Source: Pseudomonas frederiksbergensis
GTDB lineage: Bacteria > Pseudomonadota > Gammaproteobacteria > Pseudomonadales > Pseudomonadaceae
DNA: 64,000 bases
Assembly: GCF_003732665.1 (NCBI RefSeq)
Contig: NZ_MOBP01000005.1
Span: 1 to 64,000, forward strand
Direction: 5' to 3'
Under the pieces are notes generated by a model. The model was not told where the DNA came from. It was given only the letters and a program-made list of their open reading frames with translations, and did no database searches. Below are positions 46,368 through 53,920 of this stretch, piece by piece; position 1 is the stretch's first letter; every line of letters begins with the position of its first letter. Both the position numbers and the translations under genes were made by a program.

Positions 46368-46796
46368 TCAGTTCTGGGAAGGGGTCATGCACGCGGCGTT
46401 GAGCATGCCGACGCTGATGGCCACGGCTGCGACGTAGATGCCGGCAGCGATTTCACCATTGCGTATGCGCTCGGAGGTGCCCTTGAGCACCAGGCTGGTC
46501 ATCAGGAACGCCAGCAGTTGGACGAACGCGGCAATCACGGCCCAGACCACGAAGTCGAGGATGCTGATCGAGTAGGCAATCACGTTGCTCGCCGGAATGG
46601 CGAAACCGATGATCGCGCCCCCCAGGGCAATCGCCGCCGCAACGTTGCCCGAGCGGATCAGTTCGAACTCCTTGTGCGGCGTGATGCGGGTGTAGATGAA
46701 CTGGAACAGCGCGAACAGCACGGCGGCGCCAATGATGTAGGTCACAAACCCGAGGACGGCGGCTTTGTTCAGGGAAATGGAGAGCGCTTCTAGCAT
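46368..46796 (-). CDS. yjfL: DUF350 membrane protein (YjfL-like)
   Basis: The 142 aa protein has four hydrophobic segments, with the conserved IRSGNVAAAIALGGAIIGFAI and IRNGEIAAGIYVAAVAISVGM repeats that mark DUF350. The duplication suggests two copies of a two-helix unit. No enzymatic residues are apparent. It lies between DUF2491 (15 bp) and DUF1190 genes in the same order as E. coli yjfK-yjfL-yjfM. Confidence 0.87.
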   Translation of the reverse strand: MLEALSISLNKAAVLGFVTYIIGAAVLFALFQFIYTRITPHKEFELIRSGNVAAAIALGGAIIGFAIPASNVIAYSISILDFVVWAVIAAFVQLLAFLMTSLVLKGTSERIRNGEIAAGIYVAAVAISVGMLNAACMTPSQN

Positions 46797-46811
46797 GGGG
46801 AATCTTCCTTT

Positions 46812-47486
46812 TTAAAGAACGTTCAGGTCGGTGGTGTACAGGGAAATACCCAGCGAAGTGCTCAAGCTGATGGTGCCTTCCGAGTCTTCTTCCACGGAAA
46901 ACAGCAGCAGTTCGCGACGGTCGGTCAGGCCGGTGTCGCGGGCGTACAGCATCGAACGGTGCTCGATGACGTAGGACTCGTCCGGGTTACGTACCTTTTC
47001 ACTGAGCGGGACCAACTCGGTCTGGCCGTTTTCGGTGCCCCATTCCCGGGTGTATTCGACGCCGTTGTGGGTGTAGGTCGGCAGCCCGATCAGGCTTTGC
47101 GGGCCGGCCAGGCGACGCAATTCCGCTTCGCTGGTGATGGTCACGTAGCTGAGGTAATTGAACAGGATCACCGACTCGACCTGCCCGGCGACATCGCCCG
47201 TGGTGTGGACTTGCAGCCAATAGTCTTCGTCGTTCATGTAATAGCGCGAGAGCCAGGTCGACTGCCCGAGGTCAACGGTGCCGACGCTCCAGATCTGCTG
47301 CGATTGCACCGGGATGGTCACGGTGGTTTTTTCGTCGAGCAGCAATCGCAGGGTGGTGTCGAACATCAACCCCTTGCCCTGTGCCAGGCCCAGGGCGCCC
47401 GTCACCGGCACGGTGTCATTTTCGGTCCACTGCGAGTTCGTCGGGGCCGGGGCCTCAAGCCCCATTAACTGTTTAAACCATCCCAT
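46812..47486 (-). CDS. yjfK: DUF2491 protein (YjfK-like)
   Basis: The 224 aa soluble protein begins MGWFKQLMGLEAPAP; this start at 47486 has AAGGAG six bases upstream, and the open frame upstream lies in the channel gene. It matches YjfK in length and in the order of its neighbours. No catalytic motif is recognisable; it appears mostly beta-stranded. It overlaps the end of the potassium channel gene by 14 bp, so the two are translationally coupled. Function unknown. Confidence 0.83.
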   Translation of the reverse strand: MGWFKQLMGLEAPAPTNSQWTENDTVPVTGALGLAQGKGLMFDTTLRLLLDEKTTVTIPVQSQQIWSVGTVDLGQSTWLSRYYMNDEDYWLQVHTTGDVAGQVESVILFNYLSYVTITSEAELRRLAGPQSLIGLPTYTHNGVEYTREWGTENGQTELVPLSEKVRNPDESYVIEHRSMLYARDTGLTDRRELLLFSVEEDSEGTISLSTSLGISLYTTDLNVL

Positions 47487-48507
47487 TGGAGATCTCCTTG
47501 AGGCGAGTGGAGGCGATGTAGAAGAGTTCACCGCCCTCAATGCGCGTGGCGTTGGGCGGATTGATCGAAGGTTGTTGCTCACCCTTGGCGCGATAGCCGA
47601 TGAGGGTCGCGTTGTGGCGGTCTTTCATGCGCGCATACAGCTCGCCGAATGTTGCCACATAGTCTTGTGGCAGTTTCATCAGGTATTGCGTGGCGCCCTG
47701 GCCTACGCACAGTAACTCACTGATGACCACTGACGAGCCCGGATCCTGGGATGCGCGCACCAGCATTTCGATGGCCATGCTCGACGTGCATTCCAGGCTC
47801 GGCGCGTAGGAACTGGCAAGGGCGGCGATTTCGCTTTCATTGAAGTGCGCGACCACGTGCCCGACCGGATTCAGTTGATTGACCGCCAGCACGGTGGCCA
47901 GGGTCAGATCGTCGGAATGGGTACGCACCAGCACCCGCTCGGCACCGGGCACGCCGGCGCGTATCAGCAGCGCGCTGGAGGACAGGCTTTCGCCTTTGAT
48001 AAAGGAGGCCTTGCCCGGCATCGGGTTTTCTTCAAGGTCGCAATCGCAGATGACGATCAGGTTGTCGTTGGAGGTTTCATCCTCCAACAGCAAGTCGATA
48101 ACCCGCTCGCTGGACGAACCTTCCCAGCCAATCAGCACTGTATGGCCGGACTTGCCGGTGAAATCGCCTTTACCCTTCATGCCTTTTCTCCATACATCGA
48201 TAACGCTGCTGGTGGTTTTGCCGATGGCTGCGGTCAGCAGCGCAATGCCGCCGAGCATGATCCAGGTGGCCACAAAAACGCGTCCGGCGGCTGTTTGTGG
48301 CGCGAGATCGCCGTAGCCGACCGTCAGCGTGGTGGTGAGATAGAAGTAGGTAAACGTGGCGGGGGCGGTGAGGTGTTGTTCGCCCAGAAGCACCAGGCCG
48401 AGGTAAGCCGTGCTCAGGTGGATGCCCAAGGCAATCGCCAGTCCTGCCCAGCCGAAGCGGTGGAAGAACGTCGCGGCATACACGCGTAATAGAAGGAAAA
48501 TCGACAT
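47473..48507 (-). CDS. Potassium channel with TrkA_N-like domain
   Basis: The 344 aa protein has two main transmembrane helices flanking a pore loop with the selectivity filter TVGYGD at 62-67, an earlier N-terminal hydrophobic segment, and a cytoplasmic domain from about 118. That domain begins GHTVLIGWEGSSSERVIDLL and looks like RCK/TrkA_N, but the usual GxGxxG glycine motif is replaced by GWEGSS, so nucleotide binding may differ. The start at 48507 avoids an unlikely tail. It is not part of the E. coli yjf operon, but here it sits between rhomboid and yjfK genes and overlaps the latter. Confidence 0.87.
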   Translation of the reverse strand: MSIFLLLRVYAATFFHRFGWAGLAIALGIHLSTAYLGLVLLGEQHLTAPATFTYFYLTTTLTVGYGDLAPQTAAGRVFVATWIMLGGIALLTAAIGKTTSSVIDVWRKGMKGKGDFTGKSGHTVLIGWEGSSSERVIDLLLEDETSNDNLIVICDCDLEENPMPGKASFIKGESLSSSALLIRAGVPGAERVLVRTHSDDLTLATVLAVNQLNPVGHVVAHFNESEIAALASSYAPSLECTSSMAIEMLVRASQDPGSSVVISELLCVGQGATQYLMKLPQDYVATFGELYARMKDRHNATLIGYRAKGEQQPSINPPNATRIEGGELFYIASTRLKEISNGMV

Positions 48508-48566
48508 GGCGTCCCTGACTCCGTGGGAATACTCGTTCCAGGCAATGCGTGCGGCCCGAATCTGCA

Positions 48567-49130
48567 TCACCGGGCGGCATTAAACCTTTTGCCGGGCGCC
48601 GAGAGAAGTACCTTGGCTGCAATAAATCCGGCGAAGGCCCCGGCGAGATGGCCTTCGAAGGAAACGCCCTGGCGCGGCAGGAAGCCAAACACCAGGCCGC
48701 CATACAACAAGGCGACGACAACGGCGGTAATCAGATTGCCCCAACTGTGCTGGAACCAGGCGCGGGACAGGATGTACGCCCACAGCCCGAACACCCAGCC
48801 GCTGGCGCCGATGTGCACGCCGGAAAAACCGAACAGCCACACCAGCAAGCCACCCAGGCCGATGATGATTGCGCTGACGGCGATAAAGCGCTGGAGCCCG
48901 TCGATGATGACCAGCGTGCCGAGGATCAAAAAGGGAATCAGGTTCGCGCTCAAGTGCGCGAAAGACGCGTGGAGGAAAGGCGAAGTGAGGATGCCGGGCA
49001 GTCCGTAGAGTGTCCGTGGGACCAGGCCAAATGCGAGAAGGCTGTAGCTGGTGACGGCGTTGAGCACTTGCAGCGCGACCATGAAAATCGCCAGGCCAGC
49101 GATTGTCTTGAAACCCTTCAGGGCATCCAT
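48567..49130 (-). CDS. Rhomboid-family intramembrane serine protease
   Basis: Rhomboids cleave transmembrane segments of other proteins. The 187 aa protein has about six hydrophobic helices. The catalytic Ser110 lies in GASG (108-111), the catalytic His161 in FEGHLAGAF, and HLSAN (59-63) provides the His and Asn of the oxyanion region. All active-site residues are intact. It lies between the pspA gene and the channel gene on the same strand. Its substrate is unknown; membrane partners of this cluster are candidates. Confidence 0.9.
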   Translation of the reverse strand: MDALKGFKTIAGLAIFMVALQVLNAVTSYSLLAFGLVPRTLYGLPGILTSPFLHASFAHLSANLIPFLILGTLVIIDGLQRFIAVSAIIIGLGGLLVWLFGFSGVHIGASGWVFGLWAYILSRAWFQHSWGNLITAVVVALLYGGLVFGFLPRQGVSFEGHLAGAFAGFIAAKVLLSAPGKRFNAAR

Positions 49131-49173
49131 CCTTGACCTCGACTCGAGAAAAAATTGAACACATGCAATCCAT

Positions 49174-49264
49174 GTGGGAGCGAGCTTGCTCGCGAAGGCG
49201 TCGTGTCAGGCAACACTAATGCTCAATGACACACCGCTTTCGCGAGCAAGCCCGCTCCCACAGG
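49174..49264. repeat. REP doublet between rhomboid and pspA genes
   Basis: GTGGGAGCGAGCTTGCTCGC and the inverted GCGAGCAAGCCCGCTCCCAC are separated by about 45 bp. This is a REPIN-type pair inside the operon, between the first two genes and the rest. Confidence 0.92.
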
Positions 49265-49286
49265 TTAGGTTATGCGTCCGGCCTGA

Positions 49287-49985
49287 TTACTCAGCCGATT
49301 TCTGCTTCAGGCGTTCCAGAATCGCATTGGCGCTGCCGGTGTCCGGGGTAATCCCGGCTTCGCGCAGTTTGCGTTCCAGGTCGGTGCCGGTCGAGGCGTC
49401 GGCCAGTTCATCCTGGGCTTGCAGTTCAGCGGCGCGTTGCTGCTGCTTGGCCTGCAAACGGTTCAACGTACCGACGGCGGTTTCCAGCTTGCCGTTGGCG
49501 CCGCCACTGGCGATCGATGCGCTGACTTGGGCTTTCTGCACGCTTTCACGGGCCTTGGCCATGTCCACTTGCTGGCGCAGGCTCTTGATGCGGTTTTCGG
49601 CCTTGGTGATGTCTTTGCGCATGTTTTCCGCATAGCCGCCGAATTCGGTGGCTTGCTTCTGCTCGACATCGAGTTCGTTGGTCAGGGTCGAAATGGCTTC
49701 GGCCACTTCCATCGCCAGGTCTTCACGGTTGGCCTGGATCGCGGCCAGGGCCTTGGTTTCCAGGTCCTTGATCTTGGCGTTGTATTCGGCCACGCGATCA
49801 GCGGACAGCTTGTGCTTGGCCATGATAGTGACCAGTTCGCGCTTGGCGTTGGCCAAGGCGCCGTCAGCGTCGCGGATTTCCTGGTCGAGGATACGCAGGG
49901 CCTGTTGGTCGACGATGGATTCGCCGACTTCACTGGCGCCGCCGCGCAGCGCGGTGAACAATTTGCTCCAAATGGACTGAGTCAT
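49287..49985 (-). CDS. yjfJ: PspA/IM30 family protein (YjfJ-like)
   Basis: PspA-family proteins form ESCRT-III-like coiled-coil assemblies that protect or remodel the inner membrane. The 232 aa protein is almost entirely helical: a long coiled coil runs from about residue 25 to 160 (KRELVTIMAKHKLSADRVAE, EQKQATEFGGYAENMRKD). The C-terminus holds shorter helices. It corresponds to YjfJ rather than PspA of the psp operon, because its neighbours are DUF2170 (24 bp upstream) and DUF2491. Confidence 0.9.
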   Translation of the reverse strand: MTQSIWSKLFTALRGGASEVGESIVDQQALRILDQEIRDADGALANAKRELVTIMAKHKLSADRVAEYNAKIKDLETKALAAIQANREDLAMEVAEAISTLTNELDVEQKQATEFGGYAENMRKDITKAENRIKSLRQQVDMAKARESVQKAQVSASIASGGANGKLETAVGTLNRLQAKQQQRAAELQAQDELADASTGTDLERKLREAGITPDTGSANAILERLKQKSAE

Positions 49986-50009
49986 TGGGTAATCCCTATT
50001 CCTGAAAAA

Positions 50010-50699
50010 TTAATGGAAGAAACGTTCAAAGGCTTCGCTGGCGCGCTGCACGTTGTCGACGAGGGTTTTGACCTCGGTCACGACGTTGGTCAGGCTCGAA
50101 TCGGAGCTCAAGGCGCCGAACATGTTGTAGACAACCTGGCCGTTGGGCATCGACTCGATACCGATCGAGGACAGCGGGAACAGCTCGCGGCTACGCAGTA
50201 CGGCGTCGTTGAAGGCCGGTACGTCCTTGATCGATTCGACGTCCACCAGCACGGTGTCGACGATGATCTGTTCGCCCACCACCGCGATGTAGATCGGCAA
50301 GCCGCCGAAGTCATTCATTTCCAGCTTGATGCTTGACTCGGAGCCCTGAACGAGGGACAGAGTGATGTCTTTGGAAACCACGTCATCAAGGGCCTGGAAG
50401 GCGTTGAAGAGGCGGTCGATGTTCCAGTTAGTACCTGCGCTCATGTAATTCTCCGACATGAATGAGCCAGCCAGGATCGGTTGGCGTAGCTGTTTCTCCA
50501 TCTGCTTGAGCAGGCTTCGATTTTCGGGAAGCACCCAAGTCTCGTGTTTCACATAACCGGCGGCACCCAGTCCTGCGCGCATCTGCTTCATATAGAAGCT
50601 CGACGGTTTTTTCGCGGACGGTTTCGAGCGCTCTCCCTTGCGGCTCGCTGTATCGGTAACAGGCTCGGCAGGCGGACCTGATGGAGAGCGACTATTCAT
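50010..50699 (-). CDS. yjfI: DUF2170 protein with N-terminal ribbon-helix-helix-like domain (YjfI-like)
   Basis: The 229 aa protein is about 95 residues longer than E. coli YjfI. Residues 95-229 are DUF2170 (NIDRLFNAFQALDDVVSKDI onward). Residues 34-72 (SFYMKQMRAGLGAAG, then YVKHETWVLPE and a helix NRSLLKQMEKQLRQ) resemble the ribbon-helix-helix pattern of small DNA-binding proteins that follow the scheme MRxxLxAxGYxxxxxWLP. I infer a DNA-binding head. It is the first gene of the block, right after two palindromic operator-like sites, so it may be its own regulator. Confidence 0.8.
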   Translation of the reverse strand: MNSRSPSGPPAEPVTDTASRKGERSKPSAKKPSSFYMKQMRAGLGAAGYVKHETWVLPENRSLLKQMEKQLRQPILAGSFMSENYMSAGTNWNIDRLFNAFQALDDVVSKDITLSLVQGSESSIKLEMNDFGGLPIYIAVVGEQIIVDTVLVDVESIKDVPAFNDAVLRSRELFPLSSIGIESMPNGQVVYNMFGALSSDSSLTNVVTEVKTLVDNVQRASEAFERFFH

Positions 50700-50721
50700 A
50701 CTGGTGACTCCGTTGTGAAAA

Positions 50722-50735
50722 TCTCACGCGTGAGA
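50722..50735. promoter_or_regulatory. Operator-like palindrome, downstream copy
   Basis: TCTCACGCGTGAGA is a perfect 14 bp palindrome located 23 bp before the yjfI start codon, directly downstream of the -10 box on the - strand. A protein bound here would block transcription initiation. Confidence 0.8.
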
Positions 50736-50736
50736 A

Positions 50737-50765
50737 ACACTACAGTGATTCCAGATGGCCCTCAA
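50737..50765 (-). promoter_or_regulatory. Candidate promoter of the yjfI operon
   Basis: Reading on the - strand, TTGAGG (50765-50760) and TAGTGT (50742-50737) are 17 bp apart. The promoter is bracketed by the two identical palindromes, which supports its identity although both boxes are only moderate matches. Confidence 0.65.
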
Positions 50766-50768
50766 TAG

Positions 50769-50780
50769 CTCACGCGTGAG
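50769..50780. promoter_or_regulatory. Operator-like palindrome, upstream copy
   Basis: CTCACGCGTGAG is a perfect 12 bp palindrome identical to the core of the copy at 50722-50735. The centres are 46 bp apart. It lies just upstream of the -35 box. Confidence 0.8.
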
Positions 50781-50802
50781 ATTTTTTACGAACGGAAATA
50801 CA

Positions 50803-50838
50803 AAGGCCCGCAGCGAGGGAGCGCAGCGGGCCTTTTTG
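50803..50838. terminator. Terminator after the isochorismatase-like gene
   Basis: AAGGCCCGC and GCGGGCCTT pair around an 14-nt loop that can form additional pairs. T-rich sequence flanks the stem on both strands. It lies between the - strand isochorismatase-like gene and the yjfI promoter. Confidence 0.8.
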
Positions 50839-50861
50839 TTTAACCAGTTGTTTCGATGATG

Positions 50862-51410
50862 TCAGCCGGCGAGAAATTCCTCGGCAGACACCACGCTGGC
50901 ATACGCAAACCCCAGCGCTGACATGAAGGCTGCGTGAACATGGGCGGCCGGCACCGTAACGCCGTTGAACTCCAGGTCGCGGGTGGCGCAGGCATCGTGG
51001 ATCACGGTCACGCCGTAGCCCAGGTCGGCGGCGGCGCGGGTGATGCCATCGACGCACATGTGGCTCATGCTGCCGACCACCACCAGGTTTTCGATGCCTT
51101 GCTCGTCAAGGATCGCTTCCAGTTCGGTTTCACGGAAAGAGTTGACGAAATGCTTGAGCACCACCGGCTCGTCAGGACGGTTGAGAACTTTGGGGTGCAG
51201 CTTTGCGCCGTCGGAGCCCGGCGTGAAGAACGGCGCGGCATCGGAGGTAAATTCGTGGCGGATATGCACCACCGGATCACCGGCGTCGCGGAAGGCCTGG
51301 ATCAGGCGCACGGCGTTGTCGGCTGCGGCATCGGCGCCGACCAACGGCCATTTGCCTTGGGGGAAGTAGTCGTTCTGGATATCAACTACGATGAGCGCTT
51401 GCTTGGCCAT
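50862..51410 (-). CDS. Isochorismatase-family cysteine hydrolase
   Basis: The 182 aa protein has the catalytic triad of the family: D10 (VVDIQNDYF), K86 (VVLKHFVNSF) and C119 (SHMCVDGIT). Members hydrolyse isochorismate, nicotinamide or other small amides and ethers; the substrate is not predictable here. The start at 51410 gives MAKQALIVVDIQNDYF and is preceded by GAGGAAACACC. It is divergent from a GlxA-type regulator, which is likely its controller. Confidence 0.9.
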   Translation of the reverse strand: MAKQALIVVDIQNDYFPQGKWPLVGADAAADNAVRLIQAFRDAGDPVVHIRHEFTSDAAPFFTPGSDGAKLHPKVLNRPDEPVVLKHFVNSFRETELEAILDEQGIENLVVVGSMSHMCVDGITRAAADLGYGVTVIHDACATRDLEFNGVTVPAAHVHAAFMSALGFAYASVVSAEEFLAG

Positions 51411-51511
51411 GGGTGTTTCCTCGAAGTGTGTGTTGGTGTGGAATGAAGTATTGGCGCTGGCCGACCATTCGAGGATTGGCCGCACCGACAATAGAAGGGG
51501 GAAAACTGACA

Positions 51512-52507
51512 ATGGGCTTAGAAAGGGCAGTCGCCGAGCTGGGCGTGCTGATCTATCCCGGCGCGCAGATGGCGGCGGTGCATGGGTTGACGGACCTGTT
51601 CGGGGTCGCCAATCGCATTGCGGCCGAGCATCAGGCGGCGCAGTTGCCGCTGTTGCGGGTCAGTCACTGGCGGGGCGAGGGCGATCAGGTGCCCGAGCGG
51701 GTGTACGACAGCCATCCCGGCCCGGACAACGCTTTGGTGGCGGTGATGATCCCGCCGTCGATTGGTGGATTCTCCGAAAGCCAGGCGCCCCAGGGATTGA
51801 TTCGCTGGATTCGCCAGCAACATGCCCAGGGCGCGACCCTGGGCGGCGTGTGCGTGGGCTCGATCCTGCTGGCCGAAAGCGGATTGCTCGACGGTCGCAG
51901 CGCCACCACCCACTGGACCTCCGCCAAAACCTTTGCCGAACGTTATCCGTCGATCAGGCTCCTGGCTGACACGCCCATCGTCGATGACGGTGACCTGATC
52001 ACCACCGCCGGGCTGATGGCCTGGTCCGAGCTGGGCTTGCGCATGGTCGATCGCCTGCTCGGGCCGAGCATCGCCAGCGGCACCGCGCGGTTTCTGGTGG
52101 TGGAGCACAGCGACAGCGCGAGCCAGTGCGGCAGCAACTTTGCGCCGATCCTCAGCCACGGCGACGCCTCGATTCTCAAGGTCCAGCATTGGCTGCAAAG
52201 CACCGGCGCCACCGATGTTTCGCTGACGGCGATGGCCGAGCGGGCCGGGCTGGAAGAGCGCACCTTCCTGCGTCGCTTCCGCGCAGCGACCGGGCTCAAA
52301 CCGACCGAGTACTGCCAGCATCTGCGGGTGGGCAAGGCCCGGGAGATGTTGGAGTTCACCAACGGCACCATCGACCACATCGCCTGGACCGTGGGTTATC
52401 AAGACCCGAGCGCGTTTCGGGCGACGTTCAAGAAAATCACCGGGTTGGCGCCGAGTGATTATCGGGCGCGGTTTGGGGTGACACCGCCCGTAAGCGTGGC
52501 GCGCTAA
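51512..52507 (+). CDS. GlxA-type AraC-family transcriptional regulator
   Basis: The 331 aa protein has an N-terminal DJ-1/PfpI-like (GATase1-like) domain, about residues 8-190, with the elbow GGVCVGSILLAESGLL, followed by an AraC-type double helix-turn-helix (about 225-325) with LEERTFLRRFRAATGLKPTEY. Such regulators often control neighbouring catabolic genes. The ATG at 51512 follows AGAAGGGGG. The intergenic space with the divergent isochorismatase gene is about 100 bp and must hold both promoters. Confidence 0.9.
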   Translation: MGLERAVAELGVLIYPGAQMAAVHGLTDLFGVANRIAAEHQAAQLPLLRVSHWRGEGDQVPERVYDSHPGPDNALVAVMIPPSIGGFSESQAPQGLIRWIRQQHAQGATLGGVCVGSILLAESGLLDGRSATTHWTSAKTFAERYPSIRLLADTPIVDDGDLITTAGLMAWSELGLRMVDRLLGPSIASGTARFLVVEHSDSASQCGSNFAPILSHGDASILKVQHWLQSTGATDVSLTAMAERAGLEERTFLRRFRAATGLKPTEYCQHLRVGKAREMLEFTNGTIDHIAWTVGYQDPSAFRATFKKITGLAPSDYRARFGVTPPVSVAR

Positions 52508-52810
52508 CCACCCACACCGCCGACCTAGCTGTGGGAGCGGGCTTGCTCGCGAATGCGGTGTATCAGAGACATTGATGCTGGCTGACACACCGCCTTCGCG
52601 AGCAAGCCCGCTCCCACAGGGGAACGGTGTAAGTCTTCCGATCGTGCAAAATGCTCTAGGCTTGAAGTAAGTCGTGCAGATTAAAACGGGCCTAAAGCCA
52701 TCACCGTTTACCCAAACGACTGATCCGAAAGCCGTTTCTTTTCGGCGAGCCTTGGCTTGATCTCTGCACCCATCAAGCCACACCCATCAGCGCAGATTGA
52801 AGGGGGACGC
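52508..52810. other. Intergenic region with REP doublet before the DUF3182 gene
   Basis: The 303 bp gap contains the REP doublet at 52531-52620. The remaining 190 bp show no gene, tRNA or strong terminator. TTGAAG at 52662 has no matching -10 box, so the promoter of the DUF3182 gene was not identified. Confidence 0.6.
52531..52620. repeat. REP doublet
   Basis: GTGGGAGCGGGCTTGCTCGC and the inverted GCGAGCAAGCCCGCTCCCAC enclose a spacer of about 45 bp. It starts 23 bp after the GlxA-type gene. Confidence 0.93.
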
Positions 52811-53920
52811 ATGACCCCAACAAATCGCAAAAAACTGGTCGTTGCCCATTCCGTGCGGCCCGAAGCCCCGCAGCACGAAGTCGAGACCAATCGCGCCCTG
52901 GCCCGTTGGCTGGCGCAAATCCTCGGGCTCAAATTCGGCGGCAGCTTCGATCGCGAATCCCACAGCGGACGTGACTTGTACCTGTTGCCGACCCAGACGC
53001 TGGTCGGTGCCGCCGCCGCGCTTCAGTTCGGCGTCAAGGGGCCGGAAGATCTGTGGGGCGGTTATGTCGATCACGACTTCATCTGCACCAAAGCCATCAG
53101 CCACGGTTTGCTCAATCGCGATGCGCTGGCGCCGGAGGGTTGGTCGCCGCTGTTTTGCGAACGGGTGCGCAATGTTGTTCTCGATGGCCTCAGCGTGTTT
53201 TCCCTGGCGGATGCGCGGCCAGCGGCGGAGCACTTGCTCTACAGCGGCCCTATCCGCCTCAAACCCATTCATGCCTGTGCCGGACGCGGCCAGGAGCTGA
53301 TCAAAAGCCTCGACCAGTTCGACACCATCCTCGCCCGGCCCGACGTCGAACAGCTATTCAGCGAAGGCGTGGTGTTGGAGCAGCACCTCGAACAAGTGAT
53401 TACCCACAGCGTCGGCCAGACGTTTATCGGCGACAAGGTGCTGAGTTACTGCGGTGATCAATACTTGACCGAAGACGGGCAGGGCGAACAGGTTTATGGC
53501 GGGTCCAATCTGCTGGTGGTTCAGGGTTACTACGAAGACTTGCTGGAGCTGGAATTGCCCGAAGACGTGCGCCTGGCGATCCAGCAAGCCCAGGTGTTCG
53601 ACAGCGCGGCGGACGAGGCTTACCCGGGTTTCTATGCTTCGCGGCGCAATTACGACATCGCCCAGGGCCTGGACAGCAGCGGCAAACAGCGCAGCGGCGT
53701 GCTCGAACAATCCTGGCGCATGGGCGGCGCCAGCAGCGCCGAAGTCGCGGCGTTGCAGAGCTTCGTCAACGATCCGGGGATGCGTGCGATCCGTGTGTCT
53801 TCGGTGGAAACCTACATCGACCAACCACTGCCTGCGGACGCGATCGAGGTCTATCGCGGCCCCGCTGAAAACGGCGATTTTCTTCTCAAGTACGTAACGG
53901 TCAAATCCTATGACGGCTAG
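52811..53920 (+). CDS. DUF3182 family protein, ATP-grasp-like
   Basis: The 369 aa protein belongs to DUF3182, a proteobacterial family without assigned function. RLKPIHACAGRGQ (149-161) with K151 and the Gly-rich loop, and VVLEQHLEQVITHS with E190, resemble the nucleotide-binding parts of ATP-grasp ligases; this is my inference. The ATG at 52811 has GAAGGGGG upstream, and I prefer it to the upstream ATG at 52757. It overlaps the following hydrolase gene by 11 bp, so the two proteins probably act together. Confidence 0.8.
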   Translation: MTPTNRKKLVVAHSVRPEAPQHEVETNRALARWLAQILGLKFGGSFDRESHSGRDLYLLPTQTLVGAAAALQFGVKGPEDLWGGYVDHDFICTKAISHGLLNRDALAPEGWSPLFCERVRNVVLDGLSVFSLADARPAAEHLLYSGPIRLKPIHACAGRGQELIKSLDQFDTILARPDVEQLFSEGVVLEQHLEQVITHSVGQTFIGDKVLSYCGDQYLTEDGQGEQVYGGSNLLVVQGYYEDLLELELPEDVRLAIQQAQVFDSAADEAYPGFYASRRNYDIAQGLDSSGKQRSGVLEQSWRMGGASSAEVAALQSFVNDPGMRAIRVSSVETYIDQPLPADAIEVYRGPAENGDFLLKYVTVKSYDG

